Shown piece after piece: positions 47,701-56,524 of a DNA stretch of 64,000 nt. The position numbers and the translations under genes are program-made. The stretch is from positions 3,317,055 to 3,381,054 of the forward strand of contig NW_019091416.1 in the NCBI RefSeq assembly GCF_001949145.1. Direction: 5' to 3'. The stretch's first letter is position 1. Each line of letters starts with the position of its first letter. The DNA comes from Acanthaster planci (lineage: Eukaryota; Echinodermata; Asteroidea; Valvatida; Acanthasteridae). The notes beneath the pieces are model-generated. The model saw only the letters and a program-made list of their open reading frames with translations. It was not told the DNA's origin and did no database searches.

Positions 47701-49768
47701 AAGCTTGCCCCGAATTACGAAGTATAGCAACAATACAGTGACTTTAGTCTGGGGAACTCAACTTGTCACGCTTATGTACAATCAGAGTTTATTCAAAGTT
47801 AACTTGGAATAGGCTTTTTGCAAGCATTGCGAGGGACGGGTGAAGTGACAAAGCAACCCTCCGTAGTCGTGGCCTGTATGAGCTGGGACGAGAATCCGGT
47901 TGGGTTTGTGACTAGACTGCGCACTAAGGTAATGGCAACATTACGAAGGAAGCTGGTACACTGCTTCCGTCGTTACGGGGAACCGTCCTGTGGGAGGGTC
48001 ATTGCCCACCTTGGACAGATGTGGAGTTACAATTCTAACACACGGGCTACGCAGCTCTTTGCGGCTGTCAATGAGATCGCTCTAAAATCGTGTCTTTGGT
48101 TTAGATGATATTGATTTGATACACCCTGCGTACCTCAGGACTTCGCCGTTCGTAAGGAAATACCCTAATTCAAGCTAATACTTGTATGTCGTGATTGAAT
48201 GCGATTAGTCATGCCTTTTGGACTTAGTCGAAGCAAAATATGTCCCTTGGCGTTGATGGTAGCAACAGAGTGACGTATCCCAGCACTAAAAAAAAGGGCC
48301 AGGCAAAAATAGAAACAGTTTTTATGAGGTCCTGTAAACCCAAATAGGCCCTGTGGGCCGGCAAGTCTGCTTTGGGGGTTAGCGTGAAATGATACAGCCT
48401 ATAATTTTGGGAATAAACAGAGCTACATTATTGAAAATATTATTCGAGAAGGAGGTCAACGTCTAGCCTCTGTCTGTGGAAACAGTGTTGGCCATATATT
48501 ATGAGCTCAAGAATAGCGCCACCAACGGCATGTTACCAGCAGTGTTCTTGGCCCTCATTATTCAGCTGAATTCATACCACTTTTTTCGTGTCTGAATCAA
48601 ACGGATTTTTAATTACGCCGAATAATTCATCCAGACCTCATGTTCACTACCAACTGAATGACGATGATTCTTTTAACCCCAGAGCCAAATTCACCCAAGT
48701 TCTTGAAGAGGCACAACTTGGGCAGCTCCTCCATCGTGCTGAACTGGGACTCTCCATCCCTTCCCTTCGACCATTACTATCTGGACGTTCGGCGGGACAA
48801 CGCCCGCTCTGCGTCCGACCTGACGCAGTGGTCCGTCCTTCTCAACAAGACCGCCACCAGTTTCGTTCTGTCGGATCTGAAGAGGCGAGAGCGGTATAGA
48901 TTCACCTTGTACTCGGCACTCGAGAGTTATGGGACCTTCAGCGAGGGGGTGGCAGCCATCTCGGTCCCTAAGGGTAAGTTGACCCTAATGTGTCCAGTAT
49001 GTCTGTAAGCCTGTACGTAAGTGGACCATTACAGTACATTTTCTTCAAATGTGTAGAGTGTATGGAGAACATGTACGGCAAATACTCCAAAAGGGGGAAA
49101 AGGCTCCTGCTCGATACAAGTACGTCGACAGTTTTCCCTTTACGCTATCGTGCTTGTCGACAAAGGATTATTATACATCACTACCGACTGGTCAACATTT
49201 GCTGAAATATTCGTCTTAATGCTAAGGTGTCACTGAAAATTGTATGCAACTCAAGCAGCTGTACCACAGATTACCATGACCGAGAAAGTCCGAGAAGTCC
49301 GAGAAACCTGACTTTTGGGGGGTTCGGGACCGACATTTCATTTGTAGTATTTCCGAGTGTAAAGGAAACTTCGCCGGGCTGTATGAGTTACCATATTGGC
49401 CCATCTCTTACGACTCCAGATATATTCAGTTCAGAACTGAAAAAAAAAAAACATTTGTAATTTCGCGATAAGATGTGTTTTCTTTTTAACAGCCCCAACT
49501 CAGTCCACCGTCAGACTCGGGGCAGTGACTCTGCATGCCTTGCAGATCACCTGGGAGCCCGTCCCAAATGCCACAGACTATCACCTCAGCCTGGTCAGCG
49601 ACTACGGGGACACTCGCCTCGTTCAGTTAGGCCATACCTCTGTGGATATGCCCAGGGAGTTGGAACACGTGTTCCTGGATTTGGACGACGGCATAAGATA
49701 CCGTGCGATCCTGGACGTGGTGATGGCGGGAAAACCTATGAATTCCGGCTGGATACAAGGGGAAACGG
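26658..49768 (+). CDS. Multi-FN3 secreted or membrane protein (partial, 3' end not found)
   Basis: Eight exons can be joined: 26658-26724, 38296-38565, 39319-39588, 39854-39973, 40552-40713, 46970-47248, 48683-48973 and 49493-49768. The first encodes a signal peptide; the others make six fibronectin type III domains in a row. Every junction is phase 1, so all domains are exchangeable cassettes and the frame stays open for 1735 nt. FN3 cores are visible: strand-B tryptophan as FTVAWDPP, LNLEWATP, FTIAWTPP, IVLNWDSP and LQITWEPV (domain 4 has LLELSPAP instead). No stop or membrane segment is reached by 49768, so the C-terminus is missing from the model. The family is uncertain; the domain string recalls tenascins, fibronectin-like matrix proteins or the ectodomains of receptor phosphatases. 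Linking the signal exon across an 11.6-kb intron is inference from matching phase. Confidence 0.8.
29604..29800. mobile_element. Long near-perfect foldback element
   Basis: Arms of about 80 bases (29604-29685 and 29720-29800) are reverse complements with few mismatches around a 34-base loop. The innermost about 55 bases of each arm are almost perfect. The loop contains CCTTGCTCTATG, whose reverse complement recurs right after the right arm at 29801-29812, so a second nested pairing is possible. It has no coding capacity and is probably a recently inserted or rearranged MITE. Confidence 0.75.
35951..36085 (+). repeat. Dispersed repeat copy 1
   Basis: Similar to 43509-43650: both begin AACCTTCAAAATGCACC, continue with CTCAGTTAAC, a TTTC-CACT segment, a CTTGGTTTT-like block and an ATTCATGA(A/G)CAAAA block. 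The family is unknown. This copy lies inside the first FN3 intron. Confidence 0.6.
37937..38056. mobile_element. Imperfect foldback element
   Basis: The left arm 37937-37985 (GGACACGTACGTGTAGAACG...) pairs with the right arm 38012-38056 (...CGTTCTACGTGTCTTCC) around a short AT-rich centre. It is non-coding. It ends about 240 bases upstream of the first FN3 exon. Confidence 0.55.
38296..38565 (+). CDS. FN3 domain 1 exon
   Basis: 90 codons, phase 1 at both ends, acceptor TTCCCAG and donor GTGAGT. It starts PILPPTNVQV, has the strand-B motif FTVAWDPPPHPVTGYTLAY and the late motif FTMGLYSQTSAGYST. One whole FN3 domain sits in one exon. The codons are GC-rich compared with the surrounding intron, as expected for real coding DNA. 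Confidence 0.88.
39018..39253. mobile_element. hAT-like MITE 3 in an FN3 intron
   Basis: Starts CAAGGATGGATCC and ends with the reverse of CACTGGCAGATCC, the same terminal type as the element at 15376-15644, with a long T-run and G-run inside. Possible target duplications ACAACATT and CCAACACG match poorly (5 of 8), so the borders are less sure. Confidence 0.45.
39319..39588 (+). CDS. FN3 domain 2 exon
   Basis: 90 codons, the same length as the domain 1 exon, phase 1 at both ends, acceptor CGCCAG and donor GTAAGA. Motifs are IPPPPSGLRTL at the start, LNLEWATPVGEFEFYRLIF in the core, DTSYTIYEV, and YTVRNGIISEAG at the F-G strands. A complete FN3 domain. Confidence 0.88.
39854..40713 (+). CDS. 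FN3 domain 3, split over two exons
   Basis: The first half at 39854-39973 (40 codons: PLPPKDVFIQQ, FTIAWTPPEDTIDGYVLMY) has donor GTAAGG. The second half at 40552-40713 (54 codons: LPERKILLND, FRIGFVSVKGQLHSDPG) has acceptor TTCACAG and donor GTGAGT. Joined they give one 94-residue FN3 domain. This is the only domain interrupted by an internal intron, placed between strands C and C'. That intron is also phase 1. Confidence 0.85.
41568..41936 (-). other. Unrecognised coding-like fragment, minus strand
   Basis: The frame holds open for 122 residues and reads like protein: GNRLIVLGDTGEVEQEQLL, CGYVISISYRFDCC and FFPMQKVTLVIRVHDNG. The last piece faintly recalls the FPFDxQxLxIxI strand of pentameric ligand-gated channels, but the resemblance is weak. 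It has no start or partner exon that I can defend. It may be a relic of a transposed or retroposed gene within the FN3 intron, or chance. Confidence 0.25.
42535..42696 (+). CDS. Small ORF with signal-peptide-like N-terminus
   Basis: 53 codons from ATG to TAA. It begins with a hydrophobic leader (MYFLIQFLVALLLGWLDFVA) followed by a hydrophilic tail ending YLEHLTLLTYKEF. The start has A at -3. An internal CAG-GTGTTC could act as a donor, so this might be a first exon rather than a complete peptide. No family is recognised. Confidence 0.22.
   Translation: MYFLIQFLVALLLGWLDFVASGSNVVGRTKQVFRLDLHPEYLEHLTLLTYKEF
42772..43100. mobile_element. MITE with ACCCGTTTCAGACAG ends
   Basis: Inverted ends GTTACCACCCGTTTCAGACAG (left) and GTTACACCCGTTTCAGACAG (right, reversed) bracket 329 bp. 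A second inner pair, GAACCAAAT and its partner near 42891, and repeated CAGACGTC words point to internal duplications. It is non-coding. The superfamily is unclear and no target duplication is resolved. Confidence 0.65.
43509..43650 (+). repeat. Dispersed repeat copy 2
   Basis: The partner of 35951-36085 in the same orientation, with many substitutions and small indels. It is therefore an old repeat. Confidence 0.6.
46098..46265. mobile_element. TA-flanked foldback MITE, complete copy
   Basis: Two arms of about 75 bases run from GGGCGATTCA...TTGGCGCC, through GCGTTGGCCAATCA, to AAATCTGTCGACCC, and back in reverse. TA dinucleotides lie at both ends, as for Tc1/mariner-type elements. A half copy with the same arm lies at 51010-51085. 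Confidence 0.75.
46970..47248 (+). CDS. FN3 domain 4 exon
   Basis: 93 codons, phase 1 at both ends, acceptor ACAAGCAG and donor GTAAGT. It reads LPPTPVVTQRLL, then ALLELSPAPGRLDFDKYQM, TTGYIVDKLTPG and AIVRIISLRNGIKSDP. The usual strand-B tryptophan is replaced (LLELSPAP), so this is the most diverged domain, but length, phase and the F-G region keep it in the family. Confidence 0.8.
47573..47726. mobile_element. Short TA-ended foldback MITE
   Basis: The left end TATACCTCGTAATTGGGGC and the right end, reversed TATACTTCGTAATTCGGGGC, each continue into AAGCTTTTGC. Total about 154 bp, bordered by TA. It lies in the intron between FN3 domains 4 and 5 and is non-coding. Confidence 0.7.
48683..48973 (+). 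CDS. FN3 domain 5 exon
   Basis: 97 codons, phase 1 at both ends, acceptor AACCCCAG and donor GTAAGT. Motifs are PNSPKFLKRHNLGSSS, IVLNWDSPSLPFDHYYLDV, TSFVLSDLKRRERYRFTLYS and YGTFSEG. This is the most typical FN3 domain of the set, with the Leu-x-x-x-Tyr-x-Phe corner. NKTA gives one N-glycosylation sequon. Confidence 0.88.
49493..49768 (+). CDS. FN3 domain 6 exon
   Basis: 92 codons, phase 1 at both ends, acceptor TTTTTAACAG and donor GTGAGT. Motifs are LQITWEPVPNATDYHLSLV, VFLDLDDGIRYRAILDVV and NSGW near the end. NATD is a glycosylation sequon. This is the last exon I can assign; it ends with an open phase-1 codon, so at least one more exon must follow. Confidence 0.86.
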
Positions 49769-51009
49769 GTGAGTTACCACCGCGTAATAGAGGTTATGCG
49801 TTAACGCCTCCTCAGAGGGCAAGAGTTTTCGTATCACTGGGGTAGGCTCGAGTAAACCTTTTGTGAATTCATTGTAGCTAAATTGAAATAACAAAAACAA
49901 CCTCTTATGCACCATGGAGACGCCAGCAGCAGATAACCGCTACGGGAAAAATTGCAAACCATTCTCCTATTGATATTTCGACAGTTTGAAACGAAAATTT
50001 CTTAAGAACATCAACAGAAACCATCCATGGTATACGTGCATGCAGCCTATGCTCAATAACATTGTTATTAGCTATAATGATGTGGCACTTGACACCAGGG
50101 ATAACGTCTGTGTGACAAATGTAACAAAAAAACCCCCAAAAAACAATAAAACAAAAAAACCCAAAAACAAAAAACAAAAAAAAAGAAATATCACAGCTTT
50201 ATTCTAAGTTGTCTTCCTGTTAGTGACGAGGCTTAAATTTGACTTTTATGGATGACGTCACGGCGATATTGCGCATGTTTCGCTGGTGGGCGACACACAT
50301 AAAGAACTTTCATTGCAGTGTTTGCATTTTGTCCGAATCGAGGGACTTACCATCCTCTCCTCGTCGCTCTGGGATATCAGGAGGTGACATTTAAAAAAAA
50401 TTCTTATCGAACAAGAATCCTTGCAAAGTTAGAAAACCAGCTATTAGAGTTTATTTTCGACATGCGCCCACTCCCAAAGTTCTCTAGGGTGAAAAAATGC
50501 CTTTAACAACATGCGCAGTGATTGGGTTAAATGAAACTTGTACTTAACTTGAAGTGCTGAAAACGTTTCCCACTTTCCGGCATATTTTCCCGGCGGCTGA
50601 CCCCAGGTAATAGTGCGTTCCCCACTCTGGCTTTATATCTTAATGAAATTGGCGACATTATTTTGCAACAATAGTTCCGGCAAGTCCTCTCGTGCTCAGC
50701 CCATGACTTTTCACACAACCAATTTACATCTGCACTTTCTGAGCCAAGTGTTTAGCTGGATGAGATTCGAAACTTCATTATCCTCGTTTCGCTTGGCTTT
50801 ACTTTGCAGGACCTCTATTAAATTACGTGGTTATTCCAGTGGTTTTTTATTATAGCGACTTTATCAGTAACCGCAGGATTAGATTTAATACCGTAGCTTC
50901 GATGAGTCGTTCGCTCTGAATTATTTTGCTCCCTGCAAAACTGACTGCACGTGCGCGCGTACAAGCAATGCGCGTGAAGGCGGATTCAACACATCACCCG
51001 TGTGGCAAA

Positions 51010-51085
51010 TACGGGCGATTCACAATAGTGCGCCTCCAAGAGTTGGCTACGCGTTGGCCAATCACAACGCGAGAAATCTGTCGCA
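51010..51085. mobile_element. Half copy of the 46098-46265 foldback element
   Basis: Begins TACGGGCGATTCACAAT and runs through GCGCCTCCAAGAG and GCGTTGGCCAATCACAACGCG to AAATCTGTCG, matching one arm of the complete element. The second arm is missing, so it is a truncated insertion or deletion product. Confidence 0.7.
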
Positions 51086-52940
51086 AAATCCCTGATGGAA
51101 GGGATTGCCCTGTTATTTCATTTACACCGGACTTTAAGTTACAATCGTAAGTTCATTTTCTGCAGCGAAACCTTAAAATTATATACGTCATGTGCAAAAT
51201 AAAAAGCAGATTTTTGAATACTTTGCGGCTTCGAATACCTCGACCCTGTCTATCTCCAGGAACTCGTGGACAGAATTTTCCTTCAATTAAAACTACTGAT
51301 ATTCAGATTGTCGGTGAAGGTGCCTGGTGTCCGCATTCGGGCAAATGTGAGATGGGAAAACACACACTTTATAGTCCAAAAAGGTGAATATCAGAAGTAA
51401 AATACATGCATGTATTGTGTACCTAGTCTTGTTGAGGATGCTTCACCTGTCTAGCATTAGGCCTTACTCCTCAGATAAACCAAATTAACAGGGTTCAGAA
51501 GCGGGTGTAAAGTTTAATTTCAGAACCCATCATATGAAGCTCCTTAAAATGTCACCCATCTTGAAACACTCTGTGACAGAAGGAAGAGAATTTGTCTCAA
51601 ATTCGACCAACCACTTGTTAAACCTTCCCAATCTTGTCACTGGTTACCTCTAACTAGTGTGACCTCATTCTATGATACTAAAGGCCGGTTAATACTTGGC
51701 GCGAAAGTGAACACAAGCGCGAATTTGTGACGTCAGATCTAACATTCGGGCTGAGAATGGGCACAAAATGAACACATCCCAGTTCCAATTTTTCTGCAAA
51801 CCACTCACGTTGTCAAATTCGCTTCGTCTTCATATTTGCCTCTAGTTTGAACCGGCTTTAAGAAATCATACTCATTCAAAAAATTAAATTCCTTCCCTCA
51901 TCAGGCTTTTGAATAACAGAGCATCCAATTCTGTCACCAGGCTCTCCAATAACGGATAATCCAATTGGTAGTGTATTGTTCACAAGATGTGGTTGCATAG
52001 GTGGGACCTAAATGTCAGGCGTATTTTTTGATCCACTGTATATATGTTTTAATTGTTTTAACAATTTTGTGTCGTGTAATGTATTTCTTATCTAGTTTTT
52101 TAATGTGATATGTGTGAGATCATGTGCCGCCTTTTCGCTGCGATGATAATTGATAGAACAAAACAATAATTTTATTTATAACTTATGATTTCGTATCCGA
52201 CTTGAGCAGAAGCACCCCCTCCACTGTTCGGTTGAAGAGTCATGTTGGTGGGGAGTGTTCATTTTGTTGGTAGCGACCCGACTTTAATTTGTGCATGTCA
52301 TGGTCGTTTGTGAAACAGCGAAGCTCTCACCAAATGGGCCGTGGTTGCCAGGAAAATTGCGCCCACCCTCGGTCCAGCTCGTGGCTCGTAGGTCGAGTTT
52401 GGGCGCGGGTTTCTTGTTCTCGCGCTCGAGAGGCGGGAACACGACTCAAGAACACTGTTCTCGGAACAGCATCGCACACCACCTCCTCGTCAGGGTTTTA
52501 CAGGAACACACGGAAAAACTCGTGAGATGTTGATTTTTGAACAGCTGCAAAAAATAGAGAAATGGTTTACAAAGTTGGAGACAATAGGAGGTTTTGCAAA
52601 ATTAACATTAATTATTTTTCACAACACAGAAGTGAATGTTCCTGTTTAAATACAAAAGAATTCACCCCTGTTGTTTAAGCATTAACTCTCGAATAGTTTA
52701 CTACGACATGGACGCCGCCATGTTGCTTGTCACTTACTACCAGTGATGACCAATTGTACGTTCCCGGCGTTTGAGCGGTCGACGCAAGAACGACAAATCA
52801 AGCTTGTTCGTGAACATACGAGAACAAGCCGCCCGAATTCAGCCCATGGTGTGTTTTGTTTGGGATTCTTCCCTTTTCATCAACTCCAAAAGGTTTTAGC
52901 CTTTTGCGGCGTCGCCTTCCGCATAGCCACCGAGTGTCTT

Positions 52941-53330
52941 TGCCCCCGTGCTCGAAGAGCTCATGCTGAATCTGTACACTGGCCCATGCCATCGTAGAGA
53001 CGGTCTTAACTTACACACCAGCGATCTCATACTGCTTTTTTTTTTTACAATCACCACAGGAAATAGAGAGCGTTTTGCCACTGTAGCATCGGCGGTCCGG
53101 ATCCTTGAACTGTTTGTTGTCGATATGAAAAGCTTATTAATTTGTACGGAATCCACGCAGCCGTGTCTCTGACCGAGCAAATTGCTGTTTATTACGACTT
53201 TTATTTCATAAAGTCTGCCTTTATTACCAAACCAGAGAACGATCAGTACTTGTCTCACGAGAAGAACAACGTGACTTTCAGTGTGTCTCAGACATGCGCA
53301 AAAGATAAATTTTGCGGCGCTGACTTACTC
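52941..53330 (+). repeat. Upstream duplication block of GPCR copy A
   Basis: Shares recognisable stretches with 55855-56160 and, more weakly, 60820-61130: GTGCTCGAA...GCTCATGCTGAATCTGTAC, GTAGAGACG, then GAACGATCA.TAC.TG and the CAGACATGCG block. These blocks show that flanking DNA was duplicated together with the receptor genes. Confidence 0.65.
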
Positions 53331-53387
53331 TAGACAAAGTACACACACCGACATAAGTTTGCCATTTTAGTAAGAACGGTTGAGTGA

Positions 53388-53393
53388 TATAAG
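53388..53393 (+). promoter_or_regulatory. TATA-like box of GPCR A
   Basis: TATAAG within GAGTGATATAAGTGCA, 169 bases upstream of the ATG. The same block, GAGTTATAAGTGCA, occurs 169 bases before the ATG of copy C. Conservation of sequence and spacing supports a core promoter, though no transcript start is known. Confidence 0.5.
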
Positions 53394-53556
53394 TGCATCG
53401 GGAACGTGAAGTGAGCGGTCTAGTTTACGCGAGGCTGGATTATACAGACAGCTAGAGAACATTCTCGTTTCATTTAGACGGGTCTTATCTGCTGGTACGG
53501 TGGGCCTTTCCCGATCAAGAACACAGCGGTGAACGAGGGGACTCTGTGGGTACGAA

Positions 53557-54597
53557 ATGGCATCCCTCGAAAACAGCGTCGCTTGGAACGAATGCCTGTC
53601 CTCCAACATCTCTCTCTCAGTCAACGGCACAATTGGCGTTGGAGAGCGTTCTTTGCTGTTGCACTTGGCAGGCCCGATGATTGTTATAATACCAGGTTTA
53701 CTTGGTAACTTGGCCTTTTTACTCGTCGTTGGTCGTCGCAAAAGCATGCGCAACGCCACCAACGTTTATCTGGCTAATCTAGCCATTGTCGACTCAATTT
53801 TATTGTGTATCTCTAGTTTTCACTTTCTGGCCACTAAATCACCAATTGCCTCCCTCTCTTTAGAATGTGCACTTACGGTGTTAGCGCTAACATCGTACTA
53901 TACAAGCATGCTGATCATGTTACTGGTGGCACTGGATCGATTCTATGCTGTTTGCAGGCCGATAAAGTACCGAGCCACATCAAACATCCAGCGCAGCCTG
54001 AAACGTGTGGCAGGAGCCTGGTGTTGCAGTTTCATTTACAGCGCCATCCTGCTTTTAGAACGCATCGTGACTTCGAAGCCTTGTGGAACTTTTGTTTATG
54101 ATCAACCCAAAAGCCCCTCTGTCAGTAGCTGCGGCAAGACGGACGTGTCTGAGCCGGCCTCAAATCTCAGAGACATCTTCAAAGTCCTTCCGTTCGTCTT
54201 TTGTCTGGCACTGAACCTTTGCCTGTATACGCCGATCATCAAGACTCTCAGAGATCGGTTTGTGTTTCACACCAATCGTTCCGGGAAGGAGGTGCCCGTA
54301 TGGATCAGAAAGATTCACCAGTCGCGTGTCCGAATCACCAAGATGCTTGCTGTAAACTGCCTGGTGTTCTTCGTCTGTAACACGCCGAGGTGTGTCGTTG
54401 TGATCGGTAGTTACATCCAGGACACCCTTGGTGATGCTCGCTGGGATACCAACGAGAACATTAAAGTCTTGACCGGCGTTCTAGTCGTCTTGAACTGTTG
54501 CGTAAATCCGTTGATCTACAACGTGACCAACAAGAAATACAGAGAGGCTTTTCGGGAGGTATTCTGCCTTGTTGATTGTCGCCAACGGCAAGTCTAA
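53557..54597 (+). CDS. Intronless rhodopsin-class GPCR, copy A
   Basis: 346 residues in one exon with seven hydrophobic segments. Landmarks: N-terminal sequons NIS and NGT (17, 23); GLLGN in TM1 with N51; LANLAIVD in TM2 with D79; C104 at the top of TM3; DRF at 127-129 in place of DRY; C176 and C192 in the second extracellular loop; CNTP at 274-277 in place of CWxP in TM6; NPLIY at 317-321 in TM7; helix 8 KKYREAF. This is a class A receptor of peptide-receptor type. The ligand cannot be told, and such single-exon receptors expand independently in invertebrate deuterostomes. The start is chosen because copy C has the same MASLENSVAWNECLSS N-terminus. The frame is intact. A possible AATAAA lies at 55053-55058. 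Confidence 0.93.
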   Translation: MASLENSVAWNECLSSNISLSVNGTIGVGERSLLLHLAGPMIVIIPGLLGNLAFLLVVGRRKSMRNATNVYLANLAIVDSILLCISSFHFLATKSPIASLSLECALTVLALTSYYTSMLIMLLVALDRFYAVCRPIKYRATSNIQRSLKRVAGAWCCSFIYSAILLLERIVTSKPCGTFVYDQPKSPSVSSCGKTDVSEPASNLRDIFKVLPFVFCLALNLCLYTPIIKTLRDRFVFHTNRSGKEVPVWIRKIHQSRVRITKMLAVNCLVFFVCNTPRCVVVIGSYIQDTLGDARWDTNENIKVLTGVLVVLNCCVNPLIYNVTNKKYREAFREVFCLVDCRQRQV

Positions 54598-55854
54598 GTT
54601 TGCCACCAATTTTTCACCTTGAGATTGCTCGAGACTGAATTGACTGTGCGGAGTTTTGACATGTAAAGTCACACTGTTAAAGTTGGTGTATACCATTCGT
54701 AAAATCCCCCTAAACCGGACTACCGTATAATGCTGAAAATATCTTACTTGAAAGAGAGAACATAAGTCTCAATCAGTCTGTACAATATTTCCACCCAGAA
54801 TGCTGTATTTTTGAGAAAATTTTTTTTCTAATGTCGTACGATGGTCGGCCGATCATCGTAAAAGAGTTAATATCACTTCGCACACCACATCCTTGAACAG
54901 GCGCCAATTTTCTTATAGGTATTGTTTGCAGATGTTGTGGGAGTCCCCATTAATGAACGGATAAACCTAAAAGCAGCTAAAAATATACCGACATAAATTC
55001 ACCAAAACCACTGTGAACTGAAATTATAAAAACCTGAGTTTTAGGCGTAGAAAATAAATTGGATCAGTGTGAATTGAAATTTTATTTTATTAGGAAGGGT
55101 TTTTTTTATAAACGGGAAAACTCAAAAAACGCGAATTCAAAATCACCCCTAGAGCACAATCGTATGATCCATGCTGTTTCCGAGCATGGTGGTTTTCGTC
55201 AACAAAACGTACGATTTCCACAAGTTCAACCTCCCTTATTCTGTAAGACATAATTCTTTTTTGCTTATTGTTATTCATCGACGTGTAAACTGACATGAAA
55301 GTGCGGTGATAAGCACGATCGCTCGCGCACGTGCACATCATTTAGGCCTACTCGTTTCGATCATCACAGACGCGAGTCGATTGCTGCGTTCCTGGATGAA
55401 GTTCTTCCATGAATCCGCATGCTGCATTGTCGAGGAGGTGCATTACTCCAAGGTAAATTCACTGATTACTCCTAGCCTTTGAAAACTGCTCCTCTCAAGG
55501 GAATGAGAACCTGTCATGCTTGGTTCCTATTCTGACCCTGCGGACGATGTTCGCTTTACTACGAACGCCCTATAATCCATAGATTTTACACAAGATGAAC
55601 TACAAGACCTTCGATTTAAGCGTTGAAAATGCTGCGCTGTTTTACTCGATTTTCACAAAGCAGTTGACTCAAATACAAGTAAGTGAAATGCAAATTGCAG
55701 TGAATATTATACGCCGTTATCAGCCAATGTTGCGAAATTACGACAAAAAAATGGTGTCCACTACCTTTAAAATAGCATGCTTCTATCCAGTCACGACGAA
55801 TAGACATTACATCTTCATCTTTAATGTAAGCACTACAGCCAGCGGGTTTCTTTA
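54598..55854. other. Region after GPCR A
   Basis: The likely 3' UTR of copy A (AATAAA at 55053-55058), then DNA without a supported gene. The sequence just after the stop (CACCTTGAGATTGC) is also found after relic B (CACCTTGAGACTGC, near 56325), so the duplication extended past the coding region. Confidence 0.45.
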
Positions 55855-56160
55855 CCCTTGTTCTTGAATTGCTCGTGCTGAATCTGTACCCTTGCATATG
55901 CCATTGTAGAGACGATCTACACATGCGCACCAGCGATTTCCTTGACTGCAGCTGTTGAAGAGAAAGTGTGTCGCTACTGTAGACCTGAGGAGAATCGCTT
56001 TTTATAGCGACTTAAATACCATTCTTCTACAAGTCTTCTCCTATTGTTTTACTATAGAACGATCATTACCTGAATCATATAGTCGAACCAGGAGAGCAAC
56101 ATGACTTTCATAGTATGCCAGACATGCGTCAAAGCCAATTCAAAGACAGGAACACCGTGT
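55855..56160 (+). repeat. Upstream duplication block of relic B
   Basis: Matches the block before copy A, including CTCGTGCTGAATCTGTACCC, GTAGAGACGATCTACAC, GCGCACCAGCGATTTCC, then TATAGAACGATCATTACCTG and CAGACATGCGTCAAA. It runs directly into the remains of a GPCR 3' end. Confidence 0.65.
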
Positions 56161-56345
56161 TCGAGCATGTTGTCCTAAACTCTTGCTCCATATGCATCAC
56201 CCGTTGATCTACAACTTGCCAAAAGAAATACAGACAGGGTCTTCGGGAGATGTTTCTGCCTTGTTCCTCTTCGTGTGCTTGGAGCTGTTACAGTTCGTGT
56301 ATATGGGTCTACCCGAAGTTTATCACCTTGAGACTGCCTCTACTT
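56160..56345 (+). pseudogene. GPCR relic, copy B (TM7 to 3' UTR only)
   Basis: GTTGTCCTAAACTCTTGC then CCGTTGATCTACAAC, followed by AAGAAATACAGACAGG and GAGATGTTTCTGCCTTGTT, align with the TM7 and helix-8 codons of copy A (54480-54580), and the 3' flank aligns as well. Everything from the start codon through TM6 is gone. Small deletions between CTACAAC and GAAATACAG shift the frame, so NPLIYN is followed by nonsense. It sits between copies A and C and shows a third receptor once stood here. Confidence 0.8.
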
Positions 56346-56524
56346 ATGACCAACCTCTGACTGTCAGGACCACTCATGCTAAAACCCAGGCTAATGGTAC
56401 CAAAACCTTACTACTTTAGTATTTCTACTCTGTGTCTGGGTTAAAGGCAGTATATAGGATTTGCATTGTCAAATTGGTGGATTTTGGGGTTTGTGTTTAC
56501 TTTGTATATCATTCCATGGACGTG

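Larger units (their letters stand above)
49769..53340. other. Region downstream of FN3 domain 6; terminal exon not identified
   Basis: The FN3 gene must continue, but nothing here is secure. Candidate acceptors in the right phase are CTGCAG at 51160-51165 (three more codons then stop at 51176, with AATAAA at 51198-51203) and CTCCAG at 51254-51259 (42 codons, stop at 51387). Neither encodes a known domain. The half foldback element is at 51010-51085. Alternatively the gene continues past the GPCRs or out of the window. Confidence 0.35.

Noticed and set aside
52201-52533. Possible seventh FN3 exon beginning EAPPPLFG
   Set aside because: The phase and Pro-rich start fit, but a stop codon follows after eight residues and no FN3 core appears in any frame.
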